A DNA stretch of 64,000 nt from Bacteroidales bacterium UBA5371 (lineage in GTDB: Bacteria > Bacteroidota > Bacteroidia > Bacteroidales > P3). The translations under genes were made by a program, and so were the position numbers. Shown here piece after piece: positions 8,452 to 19,200 of this stretch (positions are counted from its first letter, which is position 1; each line of letters starts with the position of its first letter). The notes under the pieces are model-generated. The model was not told the origin of the DNA and did not search any database. It saw only the letters and a program-made list of their open reading frames with translations. The DNA lies in NCBI GenBank assembly GCA_002407855.1, contig DHPF01000008.1, positions 75,715 to 139,714 of the forward strand, written 5' to 3'.

Positions 8452-10251
8452 ATGACTCAAAATATTCAACTTCTAAATTGGGTAAAGCATTGGCAAGAGA
8501 TATTTGAGCCCAAAGCTATTCATTGGTGCGATGGCTCCGACAAAGAAAACCAAGATTTATTAGATAAAATGGTTCAATCGGGTGTTGCCGTAAAACTAAA
8601 TCAAGAGAAGAAACCTAATTCGTATTATTTCCAAACTGATGACTCCGATGTTGCAAGAATAGAAAGCAGAACCTTTATTTGTTCCAACAAACAAGAAGAT
8701 GCAGGACCTACAAATAATTGGGCAGAGCCGCAAAAGATGAAGCAAGATATGTTAAAGGTTTATCGTGGTGCTATGAAGGGTAGGACTATGTATGTTATTC
8801 CTTTTTCAATGGGGCCACTTGGTTCTGACAAATCCTATATTGGAGTTCAGCTAACAGATTCTCCTTATGTTGTGGTTCATATGCGAATTATGACAAGAAT
8901 GGGAAAGGCAGCCTTAGATATTTTAGGCAATAATGGTAAGTTTGTCCCTTGCATTCATTCTGTTGGCTATCCTTTGGAAGAGGGGCAAAAAGATGTAAAA
9001 TGGCCTTGCAGACCTATTGAAGAGAAGTTTATTTGTCAATTTCCTGAAACAAGAGAGATTTGGTCTTATGGTTCAGGATATGGTGGTAATGCTCTTTTAG
9101 GTAAGAAATGTTTTGCACTTCGTATTGCTTCTGTTATAGGAAAGCAGGAGGGCTGGTTAGCAGAACATATGCTTATTTTAGGTATAACAAATCCAAAGGG
9201 TGAGAAAAAATATATTGCGGCAGCATTCCCTTCGGCTTGCGGAAAGACCAATTTAGCTATGTTAATACCAACAATTCCTGGTTGGAAGGTTGAAACGGTT
9301 GGAGACGATATTGCTTGGATGAAGTTTGGAAAAGATGGTCGCCTATGGGCAATAAATCCTGAGAATGGCTTCTTTGGCGTTGTCCCTCAAACTTCTATGG
9401 AAACAAATCCTAATGCATACAATTCTATTCAAAGAAATTGTCTTTATACCAATGTAGGACTTACCCCAGATAAAGATGTTTGGTGGGAAGGAATTGGATA
9501 CGATTGTCCAGAGGGTACAATTGACTGGAAGGGTAGAGTATTTGACAAAAACTCAAAAGAGCCTTGTGCTCAAAGTAATTCACGTTTTACTACTCCAATT
9601 TCAGAATGTCCTGTTGCTGACCCAGAATATAACGAACCTAATGGCGTTCCTATTTCAGCAATTTTATTTGGAGGCAGACGTCAAACTACAATTCCTTTGG
9701 TTTATGAAGCTAAGAATTGGAATCACGGAGTAATGATAGGGTCAGTTATTGGTTCGGAGATTACTTCTGCTGTCATTGGACTAACCGAAGGAGAACTCCG
9801 TCACGACCCATTTGCAATGAAACCTTTCTGTGGATATAATATGGGCGATTACTTTGGACATTGGATAAATATTGGTAAAAAGACAGAGAGTGATAAGTTA
9901 CCAAAGATATTCTGTGTGAATTGGTTTAGAAAAGATAATGGGAAATGGCTCTGGCCTGGTTATGGAGAAAATTCAAGAGTTTTAGAATATGTTTTCAATC
10001 GTTGCAATGAAGAAGATATTGCTATTGATTCTCCAATAGGGAAGATACCAAAACCAAACGCTATTAATATAGAAGGCTTAACTATTTCTAATCAAGAGAT
10101 GGAAATGCTAATGAAGATAGACAAGAAAGAATGGCTCAACGAGGTAGAGCGTACAGAAAAGTTCTATGAGTTATTTGAATCACATCTTCCAAAAGAATTA
10201 AGTAAGGAATTAAATGAGTTAAAGGAAAGATTGAATAAGTTGAGCGACTAA
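8452..10251 (+). CDS. pckG: Phosphoenolpyruvate carboxykinase (GTP)
   Basis: Interconverts oxaloacetate and phosphoenolpyruvate with GTP/GDP, linking C4 acids to glycolysis and gluconeogenesis. 599 residues, normal for the GTP-type family and distinct from the roughly 535-residue ATP-type enzyme. The family signature FPSACGKTN is present with the catalytic Cys at residue 263. Other blocks seen are IPFSMGPLGSDKSYIGVQLTDSPYVVVHMR, EGWLAEHMLILG, GDDIAWMK and FGGRRQTTIPLVYEA. Led by a consensus promoter and apparently monocistronic. In an amino-acid fermenter it may run in the CO2-fixing direction towards oxaloacetate and succinate, which is an inference. Confidence 0.97.
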   Translation: MTQNIQLLNWVKHWQEIFEPKAIHWCDGSDKENQDLLDKMVQSGVAVKLNQEKKPNSYYFQTDDSDVARIESRTFICSNKQEDAGPTNNWAEPQKMKQDMLKVYRGAMKGRTMYVIPFSMGPLGSDKSYIGVQLTDSPYVVVHMRIMTRMGKAALDILGNNGKFVPCIHSVGYPLEEGQKDVKWPCRPIEEKFICQFPETREIWSYGSGYGGNALLGKKCFALRIASVIGKQEGWLAEHMLILGITNPKGEKKYIAAAFPSACGKTNLAMLIPTIPGWKVETVGDDIAWMKFGKDGRLWAINPENGFFGVVPQTSMETNPNAYNSIQRNCLYTNVGLTPDKDVWWEGIGYDCPEGTIDWKGRVFDKNSKEPCAQSNSRFTTPISECPVADPEYNEPNGVPISAILFGGRRQTTIPLVYEAKNWNHGVMIGSVIGSEITSAVIGLTEGELRHDPFAMKPFCGYNMGDYFGHWINIGKKTESDKLPKIFCVNWFRKDNGKWLWPGYGENSRVLEYVFNRCNEEDIAIDSPIGKIPKPNAINIEGLTISNQEMEMLMKIDKKEWLNEVERTEKFYELFESHLPKELSKELNELKERLNKLSD

Positions 10252-10277
10252 TCTTTTCCCAAATTTAGTTTATTCCC

Positions 10278-12023
10278 TTATTTAATTAGATTTACTAATC
10301 CCGAGAGTTCAATATTTTCATTTGGGGCGAAGATTGTCGCATATGTGAGTTTCCATGCATAAACTCCTGTATGACAATCTTGCCCTTTATATTTTCCGTT
10401 CCAAAATTCTCCTATCTTTGTTGAGAAAAATATTCTTTCTCCCCAGCGATTATATATCTTAAACGAAACTGATGACAGGTAATTTAGTTCTGTGTAATAT
10501 CCAAATTCATTATTACTTAATTCAAAAGGCGTAAAAGCATTTGGCACCCAAACATTAACATCCGGTATGTCAATTACTTCTAAATTAAGAGTTATTTCAG
10601 TTGGGCAGCCTTCCCCTAATTGGTAAGAGTTTATATACATTCCAGATGTAGTTTGATTAAAGCCAAACCTATAATAAACACTTCCTGAATAAATAGTATC
10701 ATAAATTGTGGTATCTTTAAGAGATTCTACTATCAATACAAGATTAATTGTGCTATCGCATCCATTTATAGATTGAAAGGTTTTATTGTAGTTACCGGAT
10801 GTGCTTATGTTAAATCCATTTTCATTATATGTTTCACCTTGACAAATGGTTGCACTAATAGTATTGGAGAAAGATGGTTCTACAATTAAATTAAGTACTA
10901 TTAAACTATCACATCCTTCTAAGGTTTGGTAATTTCGTGTATATACCCCTGTTACACTTTCATTAAAGTCATTTTGATTATACACTTCACCTTGACAAAT
11001 AGTAGCGTCTATTGTATTAACATAAGAAGGTAAAACAGAAAGATTAATAATAAATGCACTATCTAAAATTCCATTATCATTAGTAAATAAATAAGTATAA
11101 GCTCCTGCCTGAGAGAATATACTATCGTGATAAATATAAGGTAATTCATTCTCACATAGAGTTACATAAATAGTATCTTCTATTATCATAGGTGCAAATA
11201 CAATATTAATTGTATCCGTTGTCTTACAAATCTTTTTTAGTGAAATATTATCCATTGCAAAATCATTACCCATTTGAATAGTATTCAAATCCTTAATTGT
11301 TATGAGTGCTGTTGAACTATTATCATTATACCATATATAAGAATATTCTTGCCAATCACAATTAACATCTCTAATTGTATCTAACCTTAATGGATGATTA
11401 TTTATATTGTATTCAATGACAGGTAAATCATTATTATTAAAACTAAGAAAATTAGTTGTTTCAGTCGTGAATAGATAGTAAGTATTAGGCTCAACATTTA
11501 CACTTATTTGATATAATATAATATTAGCAATCAATGAAGCATCTGCAATAAAAAAAAGTCCTCCATTTTGACAGCTTAAAAAGCCTGAACCCGCTTGATT
11601 TGTATTTGTAACAACATTATAGTCTCCTGGACCAAAAGCAGGATTTGGATTTACTTCATGATTATACTGAGTTGTAAACCCTACATTTCCTAATTCAAAG
11701 TCGCCATTATAAACTAAATTAATACCATTAGCGGTATCTAAATATAACGCTTCAACTACATATTGTGATGTTGTGCTTACGGTTAATATTGGATTAGGTA
11801 TAGTATCATTACTTAATCCATCTGAAGGTGTCCATTTATATGAGTATGCCCCTTGGGTTGCATTAAGTTGTATTTGGATAGGAGTATTATCTTGGGTATA
11901 AATAATTGTATCATTTTGTAATATACTTACTGAGCAAGTGTCGGTATCAGTTAAATTTAGACTATATACATTTACAAATGTAATAAGCATTAGCAATATA
12001 AAGAAATAAACACTTTTTCCCAT
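10278..12023 (-). CDS. Secreted type IX cargo with gliding-motility-associated C-terminal domain
   Basis: Start chosen at 12023 (MGKSVYFFILLMLITF), which gives a clean signal peptide; a longer frame to 12146 would run into the divergent gene's leader. The 581 residues contain an N-terminal PKD-like stretch (YSYKWTPSDGLSNDTIPNPILTV), a carbohydrate-binding-like region around 'NLVYNGDFELGNVGF', then two clear and one degenerate repeat of the CQGE-Y-GF-S-G-Y-GCDS-L-V type common in Bacteroidetes adhesins. The last 85 or so residues are the gliding-motility CTD: PNAFTPF, then FKIYNRWGERIFFS, W-NGKYKGQ and GVYAWKLTY. It is therefore probably exported by the type IX system and held at the surface. 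Ligand unknown. Confidence 0.88.
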   Translation of the reverse strand: MGKSVYFFILLMLITFVNVYSLNLTDTDTCSVSILQNDTIIYTQDNTPIQIQLNATQGAYSYKWTPSDGLSNDTIPNPILTVSTTSQYVVEALYLDTANGINLVYNGDFELGNVGFTTQYNHEVNPNPAFGPGDYNVVTNTNQAGSGFLSCQNGGLFFIADASLIANIILYQISVNVEPNTYYLFTTETTNFLSFNNNDLPVIEYNINNHPLRLDTIRDVNCDWQEYSYIWYNDNSSTALITIKDLNTIQMGNDFAMDNISLKKICKTTDTINIVFAPMIIEDTIYVTLCENELPYIYHDSIFSQAGAYTYLFTNDNGILDSAFIINLSVLPSYVNTIDATICQGEVYNQNDFNESVTGVYTRNYQTLEGCDSLIVLNLIVEPSFSNTISATICQGETYNENGFNISTSGNYNKTFQSINGCDSTINLVLIVESLKDTTIYDTIYSGSVYYRFGFNQTTSGMYINSYQLGEGCPTEITLNLEVIDIPDVNVWVPNAFTPFELSNNEFGYYTELNYLSSVSFKIYNRWGERIFFSTKIGEFWNGKYKGQDCHTGVYAWKLTYATIFAPNENIELSGLVNLIK

Positions 12024-12049
12024 TAGATTTGAGTATGATAAACCAAGTG

Positions 12050-12057
12050 CAAAGATA
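12050..12057 (-). promoter_or_regulatory. -7 element for the type IX cargo gene
   Basis: Minus-strand TATCTTTG followed by CAC, 27 bases upstream of the start at 12023. This supports the shorter start, because the longer frame would begin upstream of the promoter. No good -33 TTTG was found. Confidence 0.5.
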
Positions 12058-12098
12058 TTAAAAAACGAAGAAATAGATAATATTAACTCTTTATTTAC

Positions 12099-12106
12099 TA
12101 CCTTTG
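12099..12106 (+). promoter_or_regulatory. -7 element for the GH20 gene
   Basis: TACCTTTG followed by CAC, 29 bases before the ATG at 12135; matches TAnnTTTG. The -33 box is weak. Confidence 0.5.
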
Positions 12107-12134
12107 CACATATTAACATATATAATAAAGTCTT

Positions 12135-14549
12135 ATGAAAAGCCAATTCTTAACTCTAATTCTTATTATGCTAATCCTAAACCCAGGAGTCTTTGCTCAG
12201 CAACCTATTAACATCATTCCTCAACCTGTAAGTGTTAAAATGAGTACTAAACCAACATTTCGTTATGATTCAAATACTAAAATAATATGCAGTTTTAATT
12301 CCCCAGAGTATGAAGTTGCGGAATACTTACACTCTTTTTTGAAAAAATACAATCCCAATATCAGACCTATAGTTCCAAAGAGAGATAACCCAAAATATAG
12401 TACTTCTAACTCAATAATTTTTGTGTTATCAAGTGATAAAACATTAGGAAAAGAAGGTTATCAAATGGATGTGCATAAGGATAAAATAATTATTTCAGCA
12501 AACCAATCAGCAGGCTTCTTTTATGCTTCTCAAACATTAATTCAAATACTTATGCCAACATGGAAAGTAGTAGACGGAACAGAACCTCTTATTCTCACAA
12601 AGGATGTCCCAATAGGAACAATAATTGACTACCCACGTTTTGCATATAGAGGGAAGCATTTAGATTGTGCAAGGCATTTCTTCTCCACTGCCGAGATTAA
12701 ACAATACTTAGACTTACTTGCCTTTCATAAATTAAATACATTTCATTGGCACTTAACAGACGACCAAGGGTGGAGAATAGAAATAAAACAATACCCACTC
12801 TTACAAGAAACTGCCTCAAAGAGAAAACAAACCCTAATAGGCAGTTATGCAAACACTCCTCACAAATATGATAATACAGAATATGGAGGATACTATACAC
12901 AAGAAGAAATAAAAGAAATAGTAGCTTATGCAAAAAAACTACATATAAATATAATACCAGAGATAGAAATGCCTGGGCATGCTCTTGCTGCTCTTTCAGC
13001 TTATCCAAACTTAGGTTGTGAAGAAAAGAATTATGAAGCAGCATGTACTTGGGGAGTATTTGAAGATGTATTCTGCACAAAGGAAGAAACCTTTATCTTT
13101 TTACAAAACGTCTTAGACGAAGTAGTTGAACTCTTCCCATCGGAGTATATTCATATTGGAGGAGATGAATGTCCAAAGGTAAAATGGAAAGCTTGTAATG
13201 TATGTCAGCAGCGAATTAGAGACAATAACCTTAAAGACGAGTATGAGTTACAATCTTACTTTATGAATAGAATAGAGGAATATTTAGAAGGAAAAGGTAA
13301 GAAAGTAATAGGTTGGGATGAGATATTAGAAGGAGGACTAAAAGGGAAGGCAACAGTAATGTCGTGGCAAGGAGAAGCAGGAGGTATAGCAGCAGCAAAA
13401 TCAGGACACGATGCTATAATGACCCCCACGGCATATCTTTACTTTGACTACTACCAAAACTCTGCGGACCAAGAACCATTAGCAATAGGAGGTTTTAATC
13501 CATTAAAGAAGGTTTATAATTACGAACCAGTTCCAAAAGAGCTAACTCCTCAGGAAGCTAAGCATATAATAGGAGTTCAGGCAAACACTTGGACTGAATA
13601 TATCAAGACCTTTGATAAGGTGCAATATATGGATATTCCAAGAATAGCAGCTCTTAGCGAGATAGCTTGGACACCCAAAGAGAAGAAAAACTACACCGAC
13701 TTCCTGAAAAGATTAGACTTACAAATGGGAAGATACGATAACTTAAACTATAATTACTCTACCTCACACTATGCAATAACTTCTACGACCTCAATAAATA
13801 AAAAGACTAAAAACTTAGAAATAGCCCTAACAACGCCAATGCAAAAAGCAACCATACGCTATACCTTGGACGGAAAAGACCCTAATCAAAATAGTACAAA
13901 GTACAATAAGCCTATCACCATAACACAAAATACAACCATTAAAGCGAAAGCATTTAGCAATCATTACAATAAAGAAGGCAATAATCAAATCTTAGTTTCA
14001 CCAATACTTACACAAACCTACTTTATAAGTAAATCCACAGGCAAGGAATATAAAATGGAAGACATAAATCCTCAATATGCAGGAACCTCCACCTACACAC
14101 TTACCGACGGGATCTTTGGAAAACGTCAAGGATATGACCAATGGGTGGGAACTTTGGGTAATGACTATAACGTTGAATTAGACCTTGGAGAAAAAACAAC
14201 CATTCGTAATATTTCTATTAACTTTTTAGATGAGCAAGGCTCTTGGATATTTGCTCCTGAGCAGGTGAGCTTTAAAATCTCAACAGATGGAAAGCAATGG
14301 CAAGAAATGCAAACAATAAATACAAAAGACATTACTCCAAACTCACAAAGTATTTACACCTACAACTCCGAAGTAAAGCATGAAATAGGAAGAACTCGCT
14401 GTGAGAATATCCCTAAATATGTTACTAAATCTTTTGATAACATAAGATATATCCGAATAGAAGCCAAAGCCATAAAGCAGTGTCCAGAAGGGCATCCTGG
14501 TTATGGTTACCCTGCCCATTGCTTTGCAGATGAGATAGTAGTAGAATAG
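12135..14549 (+). CDS. Beta-N-acetylhexosaminidase, GH20, with discoidin-like C-terminus
   Basis: Removes terminal beta-linked GlcNAc/GalNAc from glycans, probably in the periplasm or on the surface. 804 residues: signal peptide (1-22, ending VFAQ), GH20b N-terminal domain (about 25-155), GH20 barrel (about 160-515) with HWHLTDDQGWRIEIKQYP and the catalytic Asp344-Glu345 pair in HIGGDECPK, then a chitobiase-type C-terminal beta domain (about 550-620, RYTLDGKDPN) and an F5/8-type discoidin fold (about 650-804). Substrate-assisted catalysis needs exactly this Asp-Glu pair, so it should be active. It suggests use of host glycans or peptidoglycan-derived aminosugars. Monocistronic, followed by a 21-bp array. 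Confidence 0.96.
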   Translation: MKSQFLTLILIMLILNPGVFAQQPINIIPQPVSVKMSTKPTFRYDSNTKIICSFNSPEYEVAEYLHSFLKKYNPNIRPIVPKRDNPKYSTSNSIIFVLSSDKTLGKEGYQMDVHKDKIIISANQSAGFFYASQTLIQILMPTWKVVDGTEPLILTKDVPIGTIIDYPRFAYRGKHLDCARHFFSTAEIKQYLDLLAFHKLNTFHWHLTDDQGWRIEIKQYPLLQETASKRKQTLIGSYANTPHKYDNTEYGGYYTQEEIKEIVAYAKKLHINIIPEIEMPGHALAALSAYPNLGCEEKNYEAACTWGVFEDVFCTKEETFIFLQNVLDEVVELFPSEYIHIGGDECPKVKWKACNVCQQRIRDNNLKDEYELQSYFMNRIEEYLEGKGKKVIGWDEILEGGLKGKATVMSWQGEAGGIAAAKSGHDAIMTPTAYLYFDYYQNSADQEPLAIGGFNPLKKVYNYEPVPKELTPQEAKHIIGVQANTWTEYIKTFDKVQYMDIPRIAALSEIAWTPKEKKNYTDFLKRLDLQMGRYDNLNYNYSTSHYAITSTTSINKKTKNLEIALTTPMQKATIRYTLDGKDPNQNSTKYNKPITITQNTTIKAKAFSNHYNKEGNNQILVSPILTQTYFISKSTGKEYKMEDINPQYAGTSTYTLTDGIFGKRQGYDQWVGTLGNDYNVELDLGEKTTIRNISINFLDEQGSWIFAPEQVSFKISTDGKQWQEMQTINTKDITPNSQSIYTYNSEVKHEIGRTRCENIPKYVTKSFDNIRYIRIEAKAIKQCPEGHPGYGYPAHCFADEIVVE

Positions 14550-14553
14550 GAAA

Positions 14554-14616
14554 ATAGAATCAAGAGTTAGTAAATTAGAACTTGAAGATAATTTCTTAGA
14601 ATCAAGTTCTAATTTA
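14554..14616. repeat. Intergenic 21-bp tandem array (3 units)
   Basis: Units at 14554, 14575 and 14596, 21 bases apart. The first carries GAATCAAGAG, the second is inverted (GAACTTGA) and the third is TTAGAATCAAGTTCTAA. It starts 5 bases after the GH20 stop, between convergent genes. Confidence 0.8.
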
Positions 14617-14640
14617 TTAGCTTAGGAATTGAGTTTAAGA

Positions 14641-15159
14641 CTATTTGAACTTGGAAGTGTTAGATAATATTTTCTCTTGAAGTTCTTTTATATCTATGTT
14701 TTCACCTTTAATAATTATATCGGCCTTTTGATAAATTATTTCTCTCTTTTTTAAAAGTGTAGCCATACGTTCTTGCATATCTTCTTGGGATAAGTTATCT
14801 AAGAGAGGGCGTTTCTTTTTGGAAAGAGCCTGGCGGTGTATTATTGAACTTAATGCCATATTAATATAAACAGAAAGTCCATTCTGGTTGATTATCTCAA
14901 TGTTATTATTAAAGCAAGGCAAACCGCCTCCTGTTGAAATAACACAATTATCCTTCTTTATTACCTCTAAGAGTATCTTATGTTCAAAATCTCTAAATAG
15001 TTCTTCACCATATTTTTTGAAAAAATCGTTTATGGTGATATTATATTTATTCTCAAAGTATTTATCTGTATCAATAAACTCCATATTCATACTTTGAGCA
15101 AGTTTTTTCCCAATGGTGCTTTTGCCAGAAAACATAAAACCGATTATAAATATATTCAT
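14641..15159 (-). CDS. aroK: Shikimate kinase
   Basis: Phosphorylates shikimate to shikimate-3-phosphate with ATP in aromatic amino acid synthesis. 172 residues, usual length. Walker A GFMFSGKST (7-15), shikimate-binding DTD (near 32) and FRDFE (near 56), STGGG (near 75), and the lid Arg in KKRPLL (near 116). It lies 21 bases downstream of tsaD on the same strand, so the two are probably co-transcribed. Confidence 0.95.
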   Translation of the reverse strand: MNIFIIGFMFSGKSTIGKKLAQSMNMEFIDTDKYFENKYNITINDFFKKYGEELFRDFEHKILLEVIKKDNCVISTGGGLPCFNNNIEIINQNGLSVYINMALSSIIHRQALSKKKRPLLDNLSQEDMQERMATLLKKREIIYQKADIIIKGENIDIKELQEKILSNTSKFK

Positions 15160-15180
15160 CTTTCGTTAATATTTTTTTAC

Positions 15181-16185
15181 TTAACGTGCATAAGCTGTTT
15201 TGTCTAACGTAGTAAAGTCTTTACGAAGATATTTGTATTGTCCTGCAACGGCAACCATTGCTGCATTGTCGGTTGTGTAGGCAAAAGGAGGGATAAATAC
15301 ATTCCAATTATTTTCTTTCCCCATTTCAATTAGTTTCTCTCTTAAATACGAATTAGCCGAAACTCCACCTGCAATTGCAATATCTCTAACTTTTAGGTCT
15401 TTTGCCGCTTTTTTCATCTTCTTTAAAAGCATTGATACCACTCTATGTTGAACAGAAGCACATATATCGTTAATATTCTCTTCCAAAAAGAGAGGGTTTC
15501 CTTTCAACTTATCTCTAAGGGTGTATAGAATGCTTGTTTTTACTCCTGAGAAGCTATAATCGTAGTTTGGCATATTGGATTCTGCAAAATGAAGTGCATT
15601 AATATTACCTGTTTTTGCTAATTTATCAATATGAGGTCCACCTGGGTAGGGCAGGGAAAGGATTTTTGCAACCTTGTCAAAGGTTTCGCCTGCGGCATCA
15701 TCAATTGTCTTTCCTATAATTTCCATATCGTAGGGGCTTGTTACATATATCAATTGAGTGTTGCCACCGCTTACTAAAAGACAAAGGAAAGGCAGGGAAG
15801 GAGTTTTTGTTTCAGGGGTGTCTTTTATAAAATGTGCAAGTACGTGAGCCTCTAAATGGTTTACGTCAATAAGAGGAATATCAAGTGCCATTGCAAAACT
15901 TTTAGCGAAACTAACTCCAACTAACAATGAACCCAAAAGCCCTGGTCCACGAGTGAAGGCTATGGCAGAAATATCTTGTTTTTGAATACCTGCTTCTTTT
16001 ATGGCGGTATCCACAACAGGAATTATGTTCTTTTGATGGGCTCTTGATGCCCATTCTGGCACAACTCCTCCGTATTTTTGGTGAACCTTCTGAGATGCAA
16101 TTACGTTTGAGAGAATTTTAAATTCATTTATCACTGCGGCAGATGTGTCATCGCAAGATGACTCTATTGCTAATATATAAGACAT
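15181..16185 (-). CDS. tsaD: tRNA threonylcarbamoyladenosine transferase TsaD
   Basis: Transfers the threonylcarbamoyl group to A37 of ANN-decoding tRNAs, together with TsaB and TsaE. 334 residues, normal. ASKHA fold with the metal-binding HLEAH (His110, His114), the phosphate loops ILAIESSCDDTSAA and LLVSGGNTQL, and the C-terminal GGVSANSYLR and TDNAAMVA blocks with the third metal ligand Asp. First gene of a tsaD-aroK pair, divergent from the TamB-like gene. Confidence 0.97.
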   Translation of the reverse strand: MSYILAIESSCDDTSAAVINEFKILSNVIASQKVHQKYGGVVPEWASRAHQKNIIPVVDTAIKEAGIQKQDISAIAFTRGPGLLGSLLVGVSFAKSFAMALDIPLIDVNHLEAHVLAHFIKDTPETKTPSLPFLCLLVSGGNTQLIYVTSPYDMEIIGKTIDDAAGETFDKVAKILSLPYPGGPHIDKLAKTGNINALHFAESNMPNYDYSFSGVKTSILYTLRDKLKGNPLFLEENINDICASVQHRVVSMLLKKMKKAAKDLKVRDIAIAGGVSANSYLREKLIEMGKENNWNVFIPPFAYTTDNAAMVAVAGQYKYLRKDFTTLDKTAYAR

Positions 16186-16269
16186 TGAGGGTTTGAGTTT
16201 ATCTATTCCAAAATAATAATTTTATTAAAATATTACTTTTCTGTAACATTCTATTGCAAAATAAAGTAA

Positions 16270-16277
16270 TATATTTG
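16270..16277 (+). promoter_or_regulatory. -7 element close to the TamB-like start
   Basis: TATATTTG matches TAnnTTTG and ends only 8 bases before the ATG at 16286, so the transcript would have almost no 5' leader. No clear -33 box. Confidence 0.4.
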
Positions 16278-16285
16278 CAAAAGTA

Positions 16286-19200
16286 ATGATTTTAGATAAA
16301 CCAAAACCTAAAAGAAGATTTTTTAAGACTATCTTTCGTGTTATTAGTTACACACTATTAACTGTTTTTGTATTGGTTTACTTTATTATAGCACTTTTAA
16401 ATACAACGGTTGTACAATCTATTACAGCTGCCAAACTTTCAGATTATTTTTCTAAGGAATGGAAAACGGAATTAAGAATAGGGGCTTTGGGAGTTAATAT
16501 TTTTGATGGGGTTGGGCTTCATGATGTTTTCCTTGCCGACAGACAAGGAGATACAATACTCTTAGCAAAGGATATTTCCGTAAAACTCTTAGGCTTCCCT
16601 TCTGCAGAGGGAATAAAGATTAGCAGGGTTAAATTAGATAACACCGTATTTAACCTTGCCATAGACGAAAAAGGATTGAATTTTGGTTTTATAATAGATT
16701 ATTTTGCAAGTGATAAACCTCCAAAACCTAAAACAAGCTCTAAGCCATTTATTGTTGATGTTAGGCGTTGTAGATTAAATAATGTTAGTTTTTCTCTCCA
16801 ACTGAAAGAGGATTCTACTCAGTATCCTAAGAATATGGTTGCAATAAATAATATGCAATATAAAGAAATTAATGCCGATATTCAAAACATAATTGTTGTG
16901 AAAGACTCTATAAATGTTCAAATGAATAAATTCTCTGCTAAGGAATGCAGTGGCTTGTTTGTAAAGAATATTTCTGGAAAGTTTCGTGTGAGTCCCAAAG
17001 GTATATATGCAGAAAATGCTAATTTAAGAACGTCTAATTCTAATCTTAATTTTAATGTTAAGATGTACACAAGCACTTGGAAAACCTATTCTCACTTTAT
17101 TGATTCGGTATATATAAAAGGAGAAATAAAGAAAGGAAGTATTGCAGGAATGAAAGATGCAACCTATTGGACAGATGTACTTGAAGGCTCTGCACAAAGG
17201 GCAATAATTGGAGCTAAATTTGACGGAAAGATATCTGATTTGCATTGTGAAGAGATTGAACTGACAACGGGCAATGAAACTTTTATTAAAGCCAAAGGAA
17301 CTATTGTTGGACTTCCAAAGCCAGAAAATACTGTTTACGATATTTATGCTGACGAGTTAAGAACAAGCTATAAGGATTATAAATCTATGCAATTGGGTAA
17401 ATTATTAAATAATTTGCCTATACCTGAAATGGTTGATAACTTGGGAAAAATAGATGCTAAGGCAAGATTTAGCGGTTTGATTAATAATTTTGACGCAGCT
17501 ATTGAACTAAATACAGAGATAGGTGATTTGGATATTATAGGCAGTTCCATTTCTAATGAAGGTAATACTACTTATTTTGCAGATATTGTTGCGTTAAGTT
17601 TTGATGTGGGGCAATTATTAAGTATGCCTTTAATACACACTTCTCGTTTTGGAGCCAAAGCAGAGGTTAGTGGTAATAGTTTAGATAATTTGAATGCCAA
17701 ACTAATTGCAAGTTTAAGCGATTTTTCTTTTAAAGGAAATATGTACGATACTATATTTGTGGATGGAGCAATGATAGATAAGACAGTAGTAGCACAATGT
17801 TTTATTAGTGATGATGCCGCTAAGATGGAAGCAAGTGGAGAGTATTTTTTAGGGGATAAGAAATCCTTATATGTTGATGCAAATATAGATTATGCTATTC
17901 CAAGCAAGCTTAACTTATTTAACTTCTCTGATACTTCAACGAGTGTTTCTGGAAAAATAATTGCAGATATACAAGACTTAGACCCTAAAACTATAACAGG
18001 GAATGTAAGTATTGAAGACTTAAACTTTAAAATTTCCGATACTAATAGCTTTGGGATTAAACATTTTAATGCCAATATGACTAATAATGGTGGAGTAAAC
18101 AACTTGAAAGTCTATTCTGACATTATTGATATATCTATGGTTGGTCATTATGCTTTTGATGAGATTGCCGAAGATATTTCTTGGGTATTTAAGAAATATG
18201 TTCCTGATTTTAGTTTTTTATCTACAAAAGAGAAGTTAGATTTAGAAGAAGTAAAGCTTCAAACAAAAGATACTACTTTGGAGAACTATAATATTAAATC
18301 TACATTTGAATACTCTGCAACCATAAAGGACGCAAAGCCTATTTTCTCATTATTTGCACCTCAAATTCAATTGAGTAATAATACTGCAATTTATGGTAAG
18401 TGTTCACCTGATAAGAGTTTTGATTTGAATATAGATGCACAAAGGTTCAGTTATGCTAACCTTACGCTTGATGATATTTCATTTGCTTCAAAAACTAATG
18501 ATGATTACTTAAATACTACAATCAATAGTTCAAAATTTCAGTTTGCAGATAGTTTGTATTTAAATGATGTAAATGTAGATTTAATCTCTAATTCCGAAAA
18601 GCTGGATATGTATTTATTGTTTACAGGTAATAATTCAGATAATCTAAATAGAGGCAGAATTAATTTCAAATCATTATTTACAGGAAATAGTCTTCAAGGA
18701 GGCTTTGAAGATTCGCAAATTACATTGATGGGTAATGAAATAATGATTAATAATGATAATATTATAAGTTACGATGGCAAAAATATAGCAATACTAAATC
18801 TCTCTATGTATAAGCCAAAAGAAAGTATAACTATAAATGGAACTATCTCAGACAAAAATACAGATAAACTTGATATAAATTTCAATAACCTTGACATAAG
18901 TGTATTTAATCCTTTATTAAAATCTGCTGAATTAGAGCTTAAAGGAAGGTTAAATAGAAGTGTAACTTTTAGCAATCTATTAGATAAACCTTTCTTTACT
19001 TCCAATTTGATTGTGGATAGTCTCTGTATTAATGATAATCTTTTAGGGCTTACTAATTTGGACATTAGCAACACTGTGAAGAATGACCAGTTTGCAGTAG
19101 ATGTAAAGTTTTTATATAAAGGTAGTGATGGAGTTCAAAACACTCCTTTGGAGATTACCGGATTTATATATCCAACAAGAAATGATAATAATTTGGATTT

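Noticed and set aside
9476..9733. ORF in another frame within the PEP carboxykinase gene
   Set aside because: Fully inside a strongly conserved gene and without family features; a shadow frame. The same reasoning removes the other overlapping frames in valS, recG, tamB and elsewhere.
10278..12146. Longer start of the type IX cargo gene at 12146
   Set aside because: It would cross its own -7 element and the start of the divergent GH20 gene; the signal peptide begins cleanly at 12023.
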